Positions 18,743-28,098 of a DNA stretch of 64,000 nucleotides are shown here, in pieces. The stretch is from assembly GCF_003850345.1 (NCBI RefSeq), contig NZ_CP027707.1, positions 4,278,001-4,342,000 of the forward strand, read 5' to 3'. This DNA comes from Pseudomonas chlororaphis subsp. piscium. Its GTDB lineage: Bacteria; Pseudomonadota; Gammaproteobacteria; Pseudomonadales; Pseudomonadaceae. Every line of letters starts with the position of its first letter. Within the stretch, counting starts at the first letter, position 1. The position numbers were made by a program, and so were the translations under genes. The notes below the pieces were generated by a model. The model saw nothing but the letters and a program-made list of their open reading frames with translations. It made no database searches and had not been told where the DNA came from.

Positions 18743-20506
18743 ATGACGCTTACCGCCGATCGGATACTCCAGCATTACAAGCCCTTGAACCCGGTGGAAA
18801 AAAAACTGCTGGCTTACAGCACCACAGGAGCACGGTTCAGTATCGCCAAGCAAAGACCTGTAGCCGGCACGGCGGAAAACACCATTCGCGCCAGTTTCCT
18901 GAGGTTCCTGATACTGGGCGGCGATGACAAGAACCCGATAGACCTGAATGGGGTTCACCTCGAAGGCGCCTTCATCCAGGGTTCCCTGCACCTCAGCTCC
19001 GCCACCATCGCCACTAACGTCAGTTTGACCCATTGCCTGTGCGACAAGGACCTGCGGCTTGAAAATACGGTGATCGACGGCTGGCTTGATTTGAGCGGCA
19101 GCCAGTTTTCCGGCGTTGAGGCCCAGTATCTTCGCGTGTGCTCATCGTTCAGCCTGCGAGGGTTCCACTGCCAGGGAACCCTATGCCTGATAGGCGCAAA
19201 GGTCGCAGGATCACTGATATTCAGCGGCGCTCAACTCGATGGCCTGGGGAAAAACGCCCTGGATGCTGATCGTTGTGTCATTGACGCAAACATCGTATTC
19301 GAAGACGGGTTCAAGTCTTCAGGCGAAGTACGATTGAACAGCGCGACGATGAAAGGATTGAAGTGCTCGGATTGCACTTTTACCGCCACTACCGGCATTG
19401 CCTTGAACGCGGACAAGGCTCATGTGAGCGGTAGCGTATTTCTTTCTACTGGCTTCCACTCCATTGGCACGGTTCGCTTCACAGCCGCGCGAATCGACGG
19501 ACAGTTGAGTCTGAAAGGTTCACATCATCTGGATGGCAACGGCGGTTTTTCCTTGATCGCGCAAAACATGATCGTCGGTAAAACACTGATGCTCACCTAT
19601 CTGGAACATCCTTTACAAAACGCGGCTTTCAGCGGCTCTCACGTCAGGACCTTGAGCGACGACTCAAAGACCTGGGGCAAGGAGCTAGGCCTTAACGGTT
19701 TTACCTACGACTTCCTGACCACCGATTCCCCCTTGAGGGCCAAGGATCGTATCGCCTGGCTCGACTCACAGCTGCCATCCAGCACAGGCGACGACGGCCT
19801 CAAAGGCTCCGAGAGTGGATTCCTGCCACAGCCCTGGCTGCAACTGAAACACGTCTTCGAAAAGATGGGCCACTTCGAAGAGGCACGAGAGGTCGGTATT
19901 GCTTTCGAACAGCGTCTACGCAAGGTCGGCATGGTGGGCCACCGCACGGCCAACTGGATATGGGGAACCCGCTGGCTCGGCAAGGTCCCCCACGTTCTCT
20001 ATGGCGCCCTCACCGGCTACGGCTATCGCCCTATGCGACTGCTGGCCTGGATACTGGGCATCTGGTTGTTCTTCACCACCGTCTACTGGTACGCCGCCGT
20101 CGAACACAAGGTCTTCGCCCCCAGCAACCCATTGGTATTCCAGAACGAGGCCTACGCCAGCTGCCCCCCTGAATATGGCGAAGCCTGGCAACGACAGCAC
20201 CCCGCTGCCGAGCGCCCGGCCGAGATCGGCAACTGGTACACCTGCAAGGCCCTGCGCGGTGAATACACCGGTTTCAGCCCCGGCGCCTATTCGCTGGACA
20301 TCCTGCTGTCGCTGGTTGATCTGCAGCAGGAAAAGGACTGGGGTCCGATCACCCCGACGCCCTTCCCCGGCTATTGGGATGAACTCAAGAACCTGGAATG
20401 GGGCCACGGCATCCGTCTGCTGATCTGGCTCGAAACCCTCATCGGCTGGGGCATCAGCCTGTTGCTGGTAGCGATCGTCTCCGGTCTGACTCGGCGCAAG
20501 GAATAA
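18743..20506 (+). CDS. Membrane protein with pentapeptide/beta-helix-like extramembrane region
   Basis: 587 residues. Residues about 70-320 show repeated blocks of the type L-x-G-A-x-(I/L)-x-G-x-L-x-L-S (GVHLEGAFIQGSLHLSSATI, VIDGWLDLSGSQFSG, GAKVAGSLIFSGAQLDGLG, ARIDGQLSLKG), which suggests a right-handed beta-helix. Two hydrophobic segments near residues 430-455 (LLAWILGIWLFFTTVYWYAA) and 555-580 anchor the C-terminal part. Similar Pseudomonas proteins are sometimes labelled membrane-associated oxidoreductase, but no cofactor-binding motif is visible, so I do not adopt that name. ATG 18743 has AGGAG nine bases upstream; the frame open from 18545 is not coding. Confidence 0.7.
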   Translation: MTLTADRILQHYKPLNPVEKKLLAYSTTGARFSIAKQRPVAGTAENTIRASFLRFLILGGDDKNPIDLNGVHLEGAFIQGSLHLSSATIATNVSLTHCLCDKDLRLENTVIDGWLDLSGSQFSGVEAQYLRVCSSFSLRGFHCQGTLCLIGAKVAGSLIFSGAQLDGLGKNALDADRCVIDANIVFEDGFKSSGEVRLNSATMKGLKCSDCTFTATTGIALNADKAHVSGSVFLSTGFHSIGTVRFTAARIDGQLSLKGSHHLDGNGGFSLIAQNMIVGKTLMLTYLEHPLQNAAFSGSHVRTLSDDSKTWGKELGLNGFTYDFLTTDSPLRAKDRIAWLDSQLPSSTGDDGLKGSESGFLPQPWLQLKHVFEKMGHFEEAREVGIAFEQRLRKVGMVGHRTANWIWGTRWLGKVPHVLYGALTGYGYRPMRLLAWILGIWLFFTTVYWYAAVEHKVFAPSNPLVFQNEAYASCPPEYGEAWQRQHPAAERPAEIGNWYTCKALRGEYTGFSPGAYSLDILLSLVDLQQEKDWGPITPTPFPGYWDELKNLEWGHGIRLLIWLETLIGWGISLLLVAIVSGLTRRKE

Positions 20507-20579
20507 GCGTCTATACCTGCACGGGTCTCGAATCGGGGCCTGTACGACACCCTTCACGGTTCAAACAAGGAAGCTTCAC

Positions 20580-21041
20580 ATGAGCGCCATCGGCAATTTT
20601 CTCTGGTTTATCCTCGGCGGCATTTTCATGGGCCTGTGCTGGTGGCTGTGGGGCATCCTGGCCTTTATCAGCATCGTCGGCATCCCCTGGGGCCGGGCCT
20701 GTTTCGTGATCGGCGCCTTCTCGTTCTTTCCGTTCGGCAAGGAGGCGATCAGCCGTCGCGAGCTGAACAACAAGGACGATATCGGCACCAGCGGCCTGGG
20801 GGTGATCGGTAACGTGCTCTGGTTCGTGTTCGGTGGTATCTGGCTGGCGCTGGGGCATGTGATGTCGGCGCTGCTGTGCTTTATCACCATCATCGGCATT
20901 CCCTTCGGCATCCAGCACCTGAAGCTGGCGGGCATCGCCCTGGCGCCGATCGGCAAGACCATCGTGCGCAAGGAAGTGGCCGCCGCGGCGCGCACCTTCA
21001 ATGCCCAGGATGCGGCGCTGAAACAGCGTCAGCCAGGCTGA
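20580..21041 (+). CDS. yccF: YccF-family inner-membrane protein
   Basis: 153 residues containing two copies of the YccF domain: GNFLWFILGGIFMGLCWWLWG with IVGIPWGRACF, and GNVLWFVFGGIWLALGHVMS with IIGIPFGIQHLKLA. Each copy contributes two hydrophobic segments, giving four membrane helices. Function is unknown in all bacteria where it has been annotated. ATG 20580 follows AAGGAAGCTTCAC. Same direction as the gene before it, 73 bases away. Confidence 0.9.
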   Translation: MSAIGNFLWFILGGIFMGLCWWLWGILAFISIVGIPWGRACFVIGAFSFFPFGKEAISRRELNNKDDIGTSGLGVIGNVLWFVFGGIWLALGHVMSALLCFITIIGIPFGIQHLKLAGIALAPIGKTIVRKEVAAAARTFNAQDAALKQRQPG

Positions 21042-21351
21042 AGCCCAGGCGCGGAGGCCTCGTCGAGGCCTCTGCCGCTGCGCATGCCGACCGGTATTCT
21101 CCCCACGCTGCGCACTCCGACCCTGGCCATTACGTATCGGCGCTACCCTCAAGCTCGCAACCCGATCGCCAAAGCCGCGTCACCTTGAAACAAACCGCAC
21201 CAGGACCTTGAAGGACGCCCACAACGGCGCCCGCCGCAGTTGGACAAGTCCCACGCCCACTGCTTTCATTCAGCCCCGGGGCCCTGCGCAGTCCGCGCTC
21301 TCGCCAGGAGGCTTGTCGCCCCCGCCCACCCGCTCACGCCCAAGGCCCGCA

Positions 21352-22428
21352 ATGCTCAAGACCATTGAAGCGCAAGTGCTGAAACAGGCCACGCCGCCAG
21401 CCCTAAAGGCCGAGTTCGCCCAGTACGACTTCGAACGGCTGCACGGTTTCTGCCTGCTGATCTACGTCGCCAGCATCAGCATCTGGCTGCTGTTCAACCT
21501 GATCGTCAGCTTTCCCGGCAAGCAGGGCTTCACCCTGTACTCGATGGCGTTCCTGGCCGCCCTGGCGATCAACGCGATCATGCTGGCCTTCACCAAAAAG
21601 GTCCGGCACTTCCAGTGGCTCAACCTGGTCTTCGTGCTGATCATCGGCGCGGGCATCCGCCTGGTGATCGAAGGCCTGCCGCTGGCGTTGCGCCCCGACT
21701 GGCTGATCATCGGCGCCTCGAGCATGCTCTACAGCGCCTCGGTGCTGCCCCTGCGCCGCTGGTCGTTCTTCGCCACCGTCGTGCTGACCTGGGTGGTGCT
21801 CGACCCGTTCATCATGACCCAGACCTCGGTGCTGGAACTCAAGGGCGCCATGCTGCTGATCTACGCGCTGTTCCTCACCGCCCTGACCCTCTACAGCTTC
21901 ATCAAGCTGCGCCAGGCCAAGCTGCACACCTACATCATGTCCAAGCTGCTGTTGGAGCAGGCCTACAACGACACCCTGACCGGCATCCCCAACCGCCGCT
22001 CGTTCATGGCCCGCGCCGGCGAACAGCTGGCGATGCAGCCCCGGGAGCATGACCACTACCTGGCGATGATCGACGTCGACAACTTCAAGACAGTCAACGA
22101 CCTGTACGGCCACGACATCGGCGACGAGGTGCTCAAACGGGTGGCCGCGGACATCAGCACGGTCATGGCCGGTTTCGACTACGCGCGCCTGGGCGGCGAG
22201 GAGTTCGCCATCTACCTGTGCGGTGTGCGGCGCGGCGACGTGGAGCAACTGGCCGAACGCCTGTGCCAGGTGGTGCGCCAGGCACCAGCCCGCCACCCGG
22301 TGACCATCAGCATCGGCCTGGCCCGGGTCGAGGACAGCGACAGCCTGAACCAGGCGCTGGTCAAGGCCGACAAGGCGCTGTACCAGTCCAAGCACACAGG
22401 CAAGGATCGTTACACCTTTTACCCGTGA
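21352..22428 (+). CDS. Membrane-bound diguanylate cyclase (GGDEF)
   Basis: 358 residues. About six hydrophobic segments (residues 35-200) form the sensor region, then a GGDEF domain with the start signature DTLTGIPNRRSF, MIDVDNFKTVND for metal and nucleotide binding, and the active-site loop GGEEF at residues 281-285. It should make cyclic di-GMP. The inhibitory I-site RxxD, expected five residues before GGEEF, is replaced by AGFD, so product inhibition is probably absent. ATG 21352 is preferred over upstream starts because the preceding 140 bases translate into a low-complexity proline-rich peptide. It precedes fitH by 79 bases in the same direction. Confidence 0.88.
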   Translation: MLKTIEAQVLKQATPPALKAEFAQYDFERLHGFCLLIYVASISIWLLFNLIVSFPGKQGFTLYSMAFLAALAINAIMLAFTKKVRHFQWLNLVFVLIIGAGIRLVIEGLPLALRPDWLIIGASSMLYSASVLPLRRWSFFATVVLTWVVLDPFIMTQTSVLELKGAMLLIYALFLTALTLYSFIKLRQAKLHTYIMSKLLLEQAYNDTLTGIPNRRSFMARAGEQLAMQPREHDHYLAMIDVDNFKTVNDLYGHDIGDEVLKRVAADISTVMAGFDYARLGGEEFAIYLCGVRRGDVEQLAERLCQVVRQAPARHPVTISIGLARVEDSDSLNQALVKADKALYQSKHTGKDRYTFYP

Positions 22429-22507
22429 CGGCTGCGGCAACGCACCAGCGCGACCCGCCGGTCAAATAAGATAAACTGCCGCCCTATCTTGTTCAGGCGC
22501 CCCCGTC

Positions 22508-23482
22508 ATGCCCGCAGAGCACGCCCCCAAGCCCTATACCCTCCTGGCGATCGACGACGACCCGCAGTCGTTGATCGTGCTCTCGAAAACCCTGACGACC
22601 GAATATGAAGTGCTGCTGGCGAAGAACGGCGAGCGCGGCCTGGCCCTGGCCCGCAGCGCCAGCCCGGACCTGATCATCCTCGACATCCTGATGCCCGAGA
22701 TGGACGGCTTCCAGGTGCTCAGCGAACTCAAGAGCCACCCGGCGACCGCCGCCATCCCGGTGATTTTCCTGACCTCGCGCAGCAGCGTCGAAGACGAGCG
22801 CCTGGGCCTGCTGCTCGGCGCCGCCGACTACATCGCCAAGCCGATTTCGCCACCGGTGGTGCTGGCCCGGGTCGCGACACAACTGGGGTACCGCGACAAG
22901 CCCCTGCACAGCCCGCAACCGGCGGCCGAACCCTCGGCCGGCAGCGACATGCGCGACGGCTTTATCGACGCCCTGGCCTTGCAGCTGGCCGGCAACCCGC
23001 AGATCCGCCTCGAGGCGCTGCTCGATACCTTGTCGATCCTGCTCGACAGCGGCTTGACCCAGAGCGACCCCGCGGCGTTTCGCGGCGCCGCCTGCCTGGC
23101 CCTGATGGGCCTCAACCAGCCCGGCAGCAGCATCGGCCAGGCCCTGGCCCAGAGCCGGGTGCTGATCGAGGAAATTCTCGCCCACGCCGACCCGGAAGAC
23201 CGCATCCTCAACCTCGCCTGGAAAATCACCCATGCCGAGGCGCTGCTCCAGGGCGACCGCAGCCCGGCAAGCCTCGATCTCCCGCTCTCGGCCCGCCTGT
23301 TCGCCCTGGCGCTGAACTACCACCTGAGCCTGCTGCAACCCGGCGGCGACCTGCCTGGCCGGCATGCCCAGGCCATGGCGCGGATGTATCAACAGCCGGG
23401 GTTCGAGCAATGCATCGCCTGCGGCCCGGAGTCGCTTTCGGCGGCCTTGCTGAGTTCGTCACAGAGCTTTTTCGGCCTGTGA
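22508..23482 (+). CDS. fitH: Response regulator of the Fit toxin locus
   Basis: 324 residues. An N-terminal receiver domain has the acidic pocket IDDDP (residues 15-19), phospho-acceptor Asp59 in ILDILMPEMDG, and the conserved lysine in IAKPI. The C-terminal 180 residues are helical and leucine/alanine-rich, without a recognised DNA-binding or enzymatic motif. In P. protegens FitH restrains toxin expression by acting against the activator FitG, under control of the hybrid kinase FitF. It lies 20 bases before fitG, consistent with co-transcription and tight stoichiometry of the two proteins. Confidence 0.9.
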   Translation: MPAEHAPKPYTLLAIDDDPQSLIVLSKTLTTEYEVLLAKNGERGLALARSASPDLIILDILMPEMDGFQVLSELKSHPATAAIPVIFLTSRSSVEDERLGLLLGAADYIAKPISPPVVLARVATQLGYRDKPLHSPQPAAEPSAGSDMRDGFIDALALQLAGNPQIRLEALLDTLSILLDSGLTQSDPAAFRGAACLALMGLNQPGSSIGQALAQSRVLIEEILAHADPEDRILNLAWKITHAEALLQGDRSPASLDLPLSARLFALALNYHLSLLQPGGDLPGRHAQAMARMYQQPGFEQCIACGPESLSAALLSSSQSFFGL

Positions 23483-23502
23483 ACGGACAATGAGCCTTGC
23501 CC

Positions 23503-24420
23503 ATGCCTAACCTCGCCGACCTGGAACTGTTCGTGCTGATTGCCGAGTTGCAGGGCCTGTCGCCCGCCGCGCGGATCATGTCGATCACCCCGGCCGCCGC
23601 CAGCCTCGCACTCAAGCGCCTGGAGAACCGTCTCGGCGTGCGCCTGTTCACCCGCTCCACCCGCACCATGAAACTCACCCCCGAGGGCGTGCGTTACCTG
23701 GAAAGCGCGCAGCACGCCCTGAAGATCCTGGCCAACGGCAAGCGCTCATTGACCCACGACGACGGCATGCTGGAGCTCACGGTGTCTTCCGACCTGGGCC
23801 GCAACCTGCTGCTGGACCTGCTCGCCCGGCTCAAGCAGCAACGGCCGCGCCTGTACATCAAGCTGGCCCTGAGCGACAAGGAAGAGGACCTGCTCAAGGG
23901 CCGCTTCGACGCGGCGCTGCGTTATGGCAAAAGCCTGGCGCTGGACCTGGTGGAACTGCCGGTGCTCAAGCAGCACCACTTCATCGCCTGCGCCGCGCCC
24001 GGCTACCTGGCCGAACACGGCGAGCCCGAATCGCCGGAACAGCTGAGCGAGCACGAGTGCATCATCTGCCACAGCATTGGCCGGCCAGAGAGCCGCTGGC
24101 GTTTCCACGCGCCGGGCCAGATCGAGGACGTGCGGGTGCAGGGGCACTTCTGCTGCGACGATGGCGATGCCGCGCGGCGCTGGGCGGTGGCCGGCCACGG
24201 CGTGGTCTATCTGCCGCTGTTGAACGTGGTCGAGGACCTGCTCGCCGGGCGCCTGCTGCCCCTGCTCCCCGGCTGGCAGGCCGACGCCGCGCCGCTGAGC
24301 CTGGTGGTGTCGCACCGCTCGCAAATCACCGAGTCGCTGCGGGCCCTGCATCAATGCCTGGTGGAGCACTGCACGGACCGGATGGCGCGCTACCTCGCCC
24401 TGACCCAGGCCACGCGCTAA
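23503..24420 (+). CDS. fitG: LysR-type activator of the Fit toxin genes
   Basis: 305 residues. The N-terminal winged helix-turn-helix covers residues 1-60 (LSPAARIMSITPAAASLALKRLENRLGVRLFTR), followed by a LysR substrate-binding domain. In P. protegens FitG activates fitABCDE. ATG 23503 is used; an in-frame TTG six bases earlier has no advantage. The stop codon overlaps the stop of fitF on the opposite strand by a few bases (24417-24420), so the two transcripts converge with no gap. A LysR-type box upstream of fitA (44559-44573) is a candidate target. Confidence 0.92.
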   Translation: MPNLADLELFVLIAELQGLSPAARIMSITPAAASLALKRLENRLGVRLFTRSTRTMKLTPEGVRYLESAQHALKILANGKRSLTHDDGMLELTVSSDLGRNLLLDLLARLKQQRPRLYIKLALSDKEEDLLKGRFDAALRYGKSLALDLVELPVLKQHHFIACAAPGYLAEHGEPESPEQLSEHECIICHSIGRPESRWRFHAPGQIEDVRVQGHFCCDDGDAARRWAVAGHGVVYLPLLNVVEDLLAGRLLPLLPGWQADAAPLSLVVSHRSQITESLRALHQCLVEHCTDRMARYLALTQATR

Positions 24421-27400
24421 CCCTGGGCCGCGCGCAAATCGACCAGCAGCTCATCGGCCTGCTGGAACTCCAACCGGTAGATCCGCTCCTGAATGGCCCG
24501 CAAGGCGCTGCAAGGGTTCTGCTCGCACAGCTCATCGATCAGCGCCAGGGCCTGCGCATTGTGATTGCGCAGCAGCTTGGCCAGTCGCTCCAGTTTTAGC
24601 ACCTGCTCACTGTCCAGCGCCTCGCGCTCCCGGGCCTGGGGCCCGACACCCGCCGCTGGCAAGCACACCAGGCCGGCCAGCAGCGGCTCCAGGCACTGCG
24701 CCAGCTGGCGGATCAAGGGCACCAGCTCAGCCTGCCCGGCACACTGTTCCTCCAGTTGCCTGGCCGCCTGCCGGACCGCCGTGGCGCCGATGTTGCCGGC
24801 CGCGCCCTGCAGGCTGTGGGCCAGAAAGCCGATGACCTGCAAGTCCTCGGCGGCATGGGCCCGCCACAGGCGCTCGATGATCCCTTGCTGGTCATCGCGA
24901 AAATCCGCCAGCAGTTTCTGGTGCAGCGCCAGGTCCTGGTTCACCACCGCCAGCCCGAGCGCCGAGTCGATGCCCGCGTAGCCCGGGGTCGAGACGCCGC
25001 TGGGCGGGCTTGCCGCAATCGCCCCCGCGGGCAATTCCAGGTGCTTGATCCAGCGCACCAGGGTCCGATAGAAGGCCGTGACCTCCAGGGGCTTGCTCAC
25101 CAGGTCGCTCATGCCGGCGGCCAGCACCCGGCCCTGGACATCGGCCTGGCTGCTGGCGGTCACCGCGATGATCGGCAGCGACTGCAGGTGCGGGTAACCG
25201 CGGATCTTGCGCGTGGTGCCGTAGCCGTCCATGACCGGCATCTGGCAATCCATCAGCACCCCGTCGAAGCGACCATCCCCGAGCAACCGCTGCAAGGCCT
25301 CGGCACCATTGTCGGCCAGCACCACCTGGACCCCGGCGCGCTGCAACAGGCCCTGCAACACATCCTGGTTCAGCCGGTTGTCCTCGACCACCAGCACCCG
25401 CGTCCCCGCCAGCAACCGCGCATAGTCGTTGACCGTGCACAGCCCCGCCGCACCGGCCACCGATGGGGTTGCCGGCGTGCTGCAACTCGGCGCGGGCGAC
25501 GCCTGCGGCCGCTGTCGCGGCAGGCTCAACTGCACGGTGAACTTGAACACCGCGCCCTGCCCCGGCTTGCTGTGCACCCAGATGTCGCCCTGCATCATCT
25601 GCACGATTTTCTTCGAGATGGTCAGCCCCAGGCCGCTGCCGCCGTAACGCCGGCTGATGGACAGGTCGGCCTGGACAAAGGCATTGAACAGCCGTGCCTG
25701 CTGTTCCTCGCTGATGCCCACCCCGGTGTCGGTGACGCTGAAGCACAGCAGCGCCTTGTCGTTCCACTGGCGCACCAGGCACACGCCGATGCACACATGG
25801 CCGGCCTCGGTGAACTTGATCGAGTTGTCCACCAGGTTGGTCAGCACCTGGGCCAGGCGCAGCGGATCGCCGACATAGCTGCGCGGCAGCATGGCGGGAA
25901 TGTCCAGGCGCAGCTGCAGCGCCTGTTCTTCCGCGCGCTGGCGCACCAGCAGCAACACATCGTCCACCAGTTCCCGCAGGTCGAAGCAGACCTGCTCCAT
26001 GCTCAGCTTGCCGGCTTCGATCTTCGACAGATCGAGCACGCCATTGATGGTGCCCACCAGGTTCCTCGCCGCGCGGTCGATCTTCTCGATGTAGTCGCGC
26101 TGCACCCGTTCCAGGGGCATGTCCTGCACCAGGTGGGCCATGCCGATGATCGCGTTCAACGGCGTGCGGATCTCATGGGACATGCTGTCGAGAAACTCCG
26201 ACTTGGCCTGGGTCGCCAGCTCGGCGTCACGCCGCGATTGCTGGATCTGCGCTTCCACCGCCTTGCGCTCGCTGATGTCGAAAATCACCCCGTCCAGGTA
26301 CTGCGGCACCCCGTCGACGACAATGGTCTGGCCCTTGTCGTAGACCCAGCGCACCTCCTCGCTGGCGGTGATGATGCGGTATTCGAGCATGTAGCTGGCG
26401 CTGTTCAGGCCGCCTTGGAAAATCTCCAGGTCGTCGGGGTGGACCCGGTCGCGATAGCTGTGCCCGGCGAGGAAATGCGCCGCCGGAAAACCGCTCAGGC
26501 CCTCGATGGCATCGCTGACGAACACCATGGTCCGCGCGCCGTCCGGCAGGCTGCGAAACACCACCCCGGGAATGTTGGCGATCATCGACTGCAGCTTGGT
26601 CTGGCTGTCGACGATCGACTGCTGCACCTCGACCGCTTGCGTGATGTCCTGCAGCACGCCGGTGACCCGCGTCGGCGCGCCATCGGCATCGCGCTGCATG
26701 ACCCGGCCGATGTCCAGCACCCACAACCAGCGCCCGCTTTTGCTGCGCATGCGGTACTCGGCGCGGTACTCCTCGACTTCGTTGTCCAGGTGCGCCCTGA
26801 GCCTGGCCATGACCGGCTCATGGTCCTGCGGATGGACCAGGCAGGCCCAGCGATCCAGGCCATTGCCAAAGGTCTGGTCCAGCTCCTCCTTGCTGTAGCC
26901 GAGGATCCGCAGCCAGACATCGTTGTTGATGACGATCCCCAGGCTGACGTTCCAATCCCACAGCCCCAGCGCCCCGCTTTGCAGGGCCATGTCCAGGCGC
27001 CGCTCGCTTTGCTCGATCCGCGCCACGTCGGCCTTGTGCCGCCGGGCATCGGCCAGGCGCCGCAGGCCGCCCCACAGCAACAGCAGGAACAGCACGGCGC
27101 TCAAGCCCTTGATCAGCAGCACCTGCTCGGCCGGCAGCACCGCATCCAGGTCGCCCAGGGTGATCAGGGTCCAGGGACCGCTGGGGTCGTTCCAGTCGAA
27201 GTCGGCCCGGGACAGGCTGTAGCGCCGGCCATCCAGCTTGACCTGCGGCTGATGGGCATCGAATGGCAAGCGTTCGGGCACCCCATGGGCGAACGGGTGG
27301 TCGCCGAACTGGCGGCGGATCTCGCCGCTGAACTCGCGCAGCGACCAGGCGCGGTCGGCCTTGAGCAGAAAATCCGGGGTGCTGGCGGCCAGCACCACGC

Positions 27401-28049
27401 CGCTGGGCGACAGGATCATTTTCAGGTCGTCGCCATACTGCTTGCTCAGGCTGGTGTCGAGCATCTTGCCGTCGAAACGCGCCACCAGCACCCCGATCAC
27501 CTTGTCCTGACGCGTGCGCGATTCGTAGACCGGGACCGCCATGTAGAACATGCGGGTCCCGGTGGTGGCGCTGATCGCGCCATAGACGCTGCTGCCGCCG
27601 TTGAGCGCCACCTTGAAGTAAGGCCGGAAGGCCACGTTCAGCCCCAGCGGTGCCTGGCCCTGGTGATCATAGGCCGCCACCACCACCCCGTCGCGGTTGA
27701 GGACAAAGGCATGGTTGGCGCCCACCACCATGGACAGCGTCTTCAACGGGATCGCCGCCTGCTCCATCAATTCCGCGGAGGGCTCGCGCTCCAGGATCAC
27801 CCGTTTCAGCGAGGGGTTGTGGCGCCCCAGGATCGACAGCGCGCCAATGGCAAAACCGTCGGACTTCCACTGCTGCAGATCCGCCGCGTAGTCCTGGGTC
27901 TGCATCTCGATACTGGCCTGGTAGACGTCCTCGACCTGCAGGCGGTAGTAGTTGCCCAGCGCCACCGCGGCACCGACCGCGATCACCACGCCCAGGGCGT
28001 AGCAACACCCTCTGTGGCTGTCGAAGAAGTGGGTTAACCTGTGCAACAC
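24417..28049 (-). CDS. fitF: Hybrid sensor histidine kinase of the Fit toxin locus
   Basis: 1210-residue inner-membrane kinase. Transmembrane helix at about 15-35, periplasmic double-Cache sensor (about 36-305, related in this family to DctB), second helix at about 310-330, two PAS domains (about 350-475 and 480-605), HisKA with His625 in SMSHEIRTPLNA, HATPase (NLVDNSIKFTEAG, DTGVGI, GSGLGL), receiver with Asp934 in MDCQMPVMDGY, and an HPt domain with His1078 in HSLQGAAGN. So a whole His-Asp-His relay is in one chain, with FitH as the probable final acceptor. The start is GTG at 28049, with AAAGGGGCG just upstream. It lies 49 bases after fitE in the same direction. Confidence 0.93.
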   Translation of the reverse strand: MLHRLTHFFDSHRGCCYALGVVIAVGAAVALGNYYRLQVEDVYQASIEMQTQDYAADLQQWKSDGFAIGALSILGRHNPSLKRVILEREPSAELMEQAAIPLKTLSMVVGANHAFVLNRDGVVVAAYDHQGQAPLGLNVAFRPYFKVALNGGSSVYGAISATTGTRMFYMAVPVYESRTRQDKVIGVLVARFDGKMLDTSLSKQYGDDLKMILSPSGVVLAASTPDFLLKADRAWSLREFSGEIRRQFGDHPFAHGVPERLPFDAHQPQVKLDGRRYSLSRADFDWNDPSGPWTLITLGDLDAVLPAEQVLLIKGLSAVLFLLLLWGGLRRLADARRHKADVARIEQSERRLDMALQSGALGLWDWNVSLGIVINNDVWLRILGYSKEELDQTFGNGLDRWACLVHPQDHEPVMARLRAHLDNEVEEYRAEYRMRSKSGRWLWVLDIGRVMQRDADGAPTRVTGVLQDITQAVEVQQSIVDSQTKLQSMIANIPGVVFRSLPDGARTMVFVSDAIEGLSGFPAAHFLAGHSYRDRVHPDDLEIFQGGLNSASYMLEYRIITASEEVRWVYDKGQTIVVDGVPQYLDGVIFDISERKAVEAQIQQSRRDAELATQAKSEFLDSMSHEIRTPLNAIIGMAHLVQDMPLERVQRDYIEKIDRAARNLVGTINGVLDLSKIEAGKLSMEQVCFDLRELVDDVLLLVRQRAEEQALQLRLDIPAMLPRSYVGDPLRLAQVLTNLVDNSIKFTEAGHVCIGVCLVRQWNDKALLCFSVTDTGVGISEEQQARLFNAFVQADLSISRRYGGSGLGLTISKKIVQMMQGDIWVHSKPGQGAVFKFTVQLSLPRQRPQASPAPSCSTPATPSVAGAAGLCTVNDYARLLAGTRVLVVEDNRLNQDVLQGLLQRAGVQVVLADNGAEALQRLLGDGRFDGVLMDCQMPVMDGYGTTRKIRGYPHLQSLPIIAVTASSQADVQGRVLAAGMSDLVSKPLEVTAFYRTLVRWIKHLELPAGAIAASPPSGVSTPGYAGIDSALGLAVVNQDLALHQKLLADFRDDQQGIIERLWRAHAAEDLQVIGFLAHSLQGAAGNIGATAVRQAARQLEEQCAGQAELVPLIRQLAQCLEPLLAGLVCLPAAGVGPQAREREALDSEQVLKLERLAKLLRNHNAQALALIDELCEQNPCSALRAIQERIYRLEFQQADELLVDLRAAQG

Positions 28050-28098
28050 CTCGCCCCTTTACCTGATGAATCCGTACCCGTCGCCCTGACAAACAGCC

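Noticed and set aside
24756..28037. Open frame of 1093 codons opposite fitF
   Set aside because: Antisense shadow with biased composition; fitF on the other strand has complete kinase motifs.
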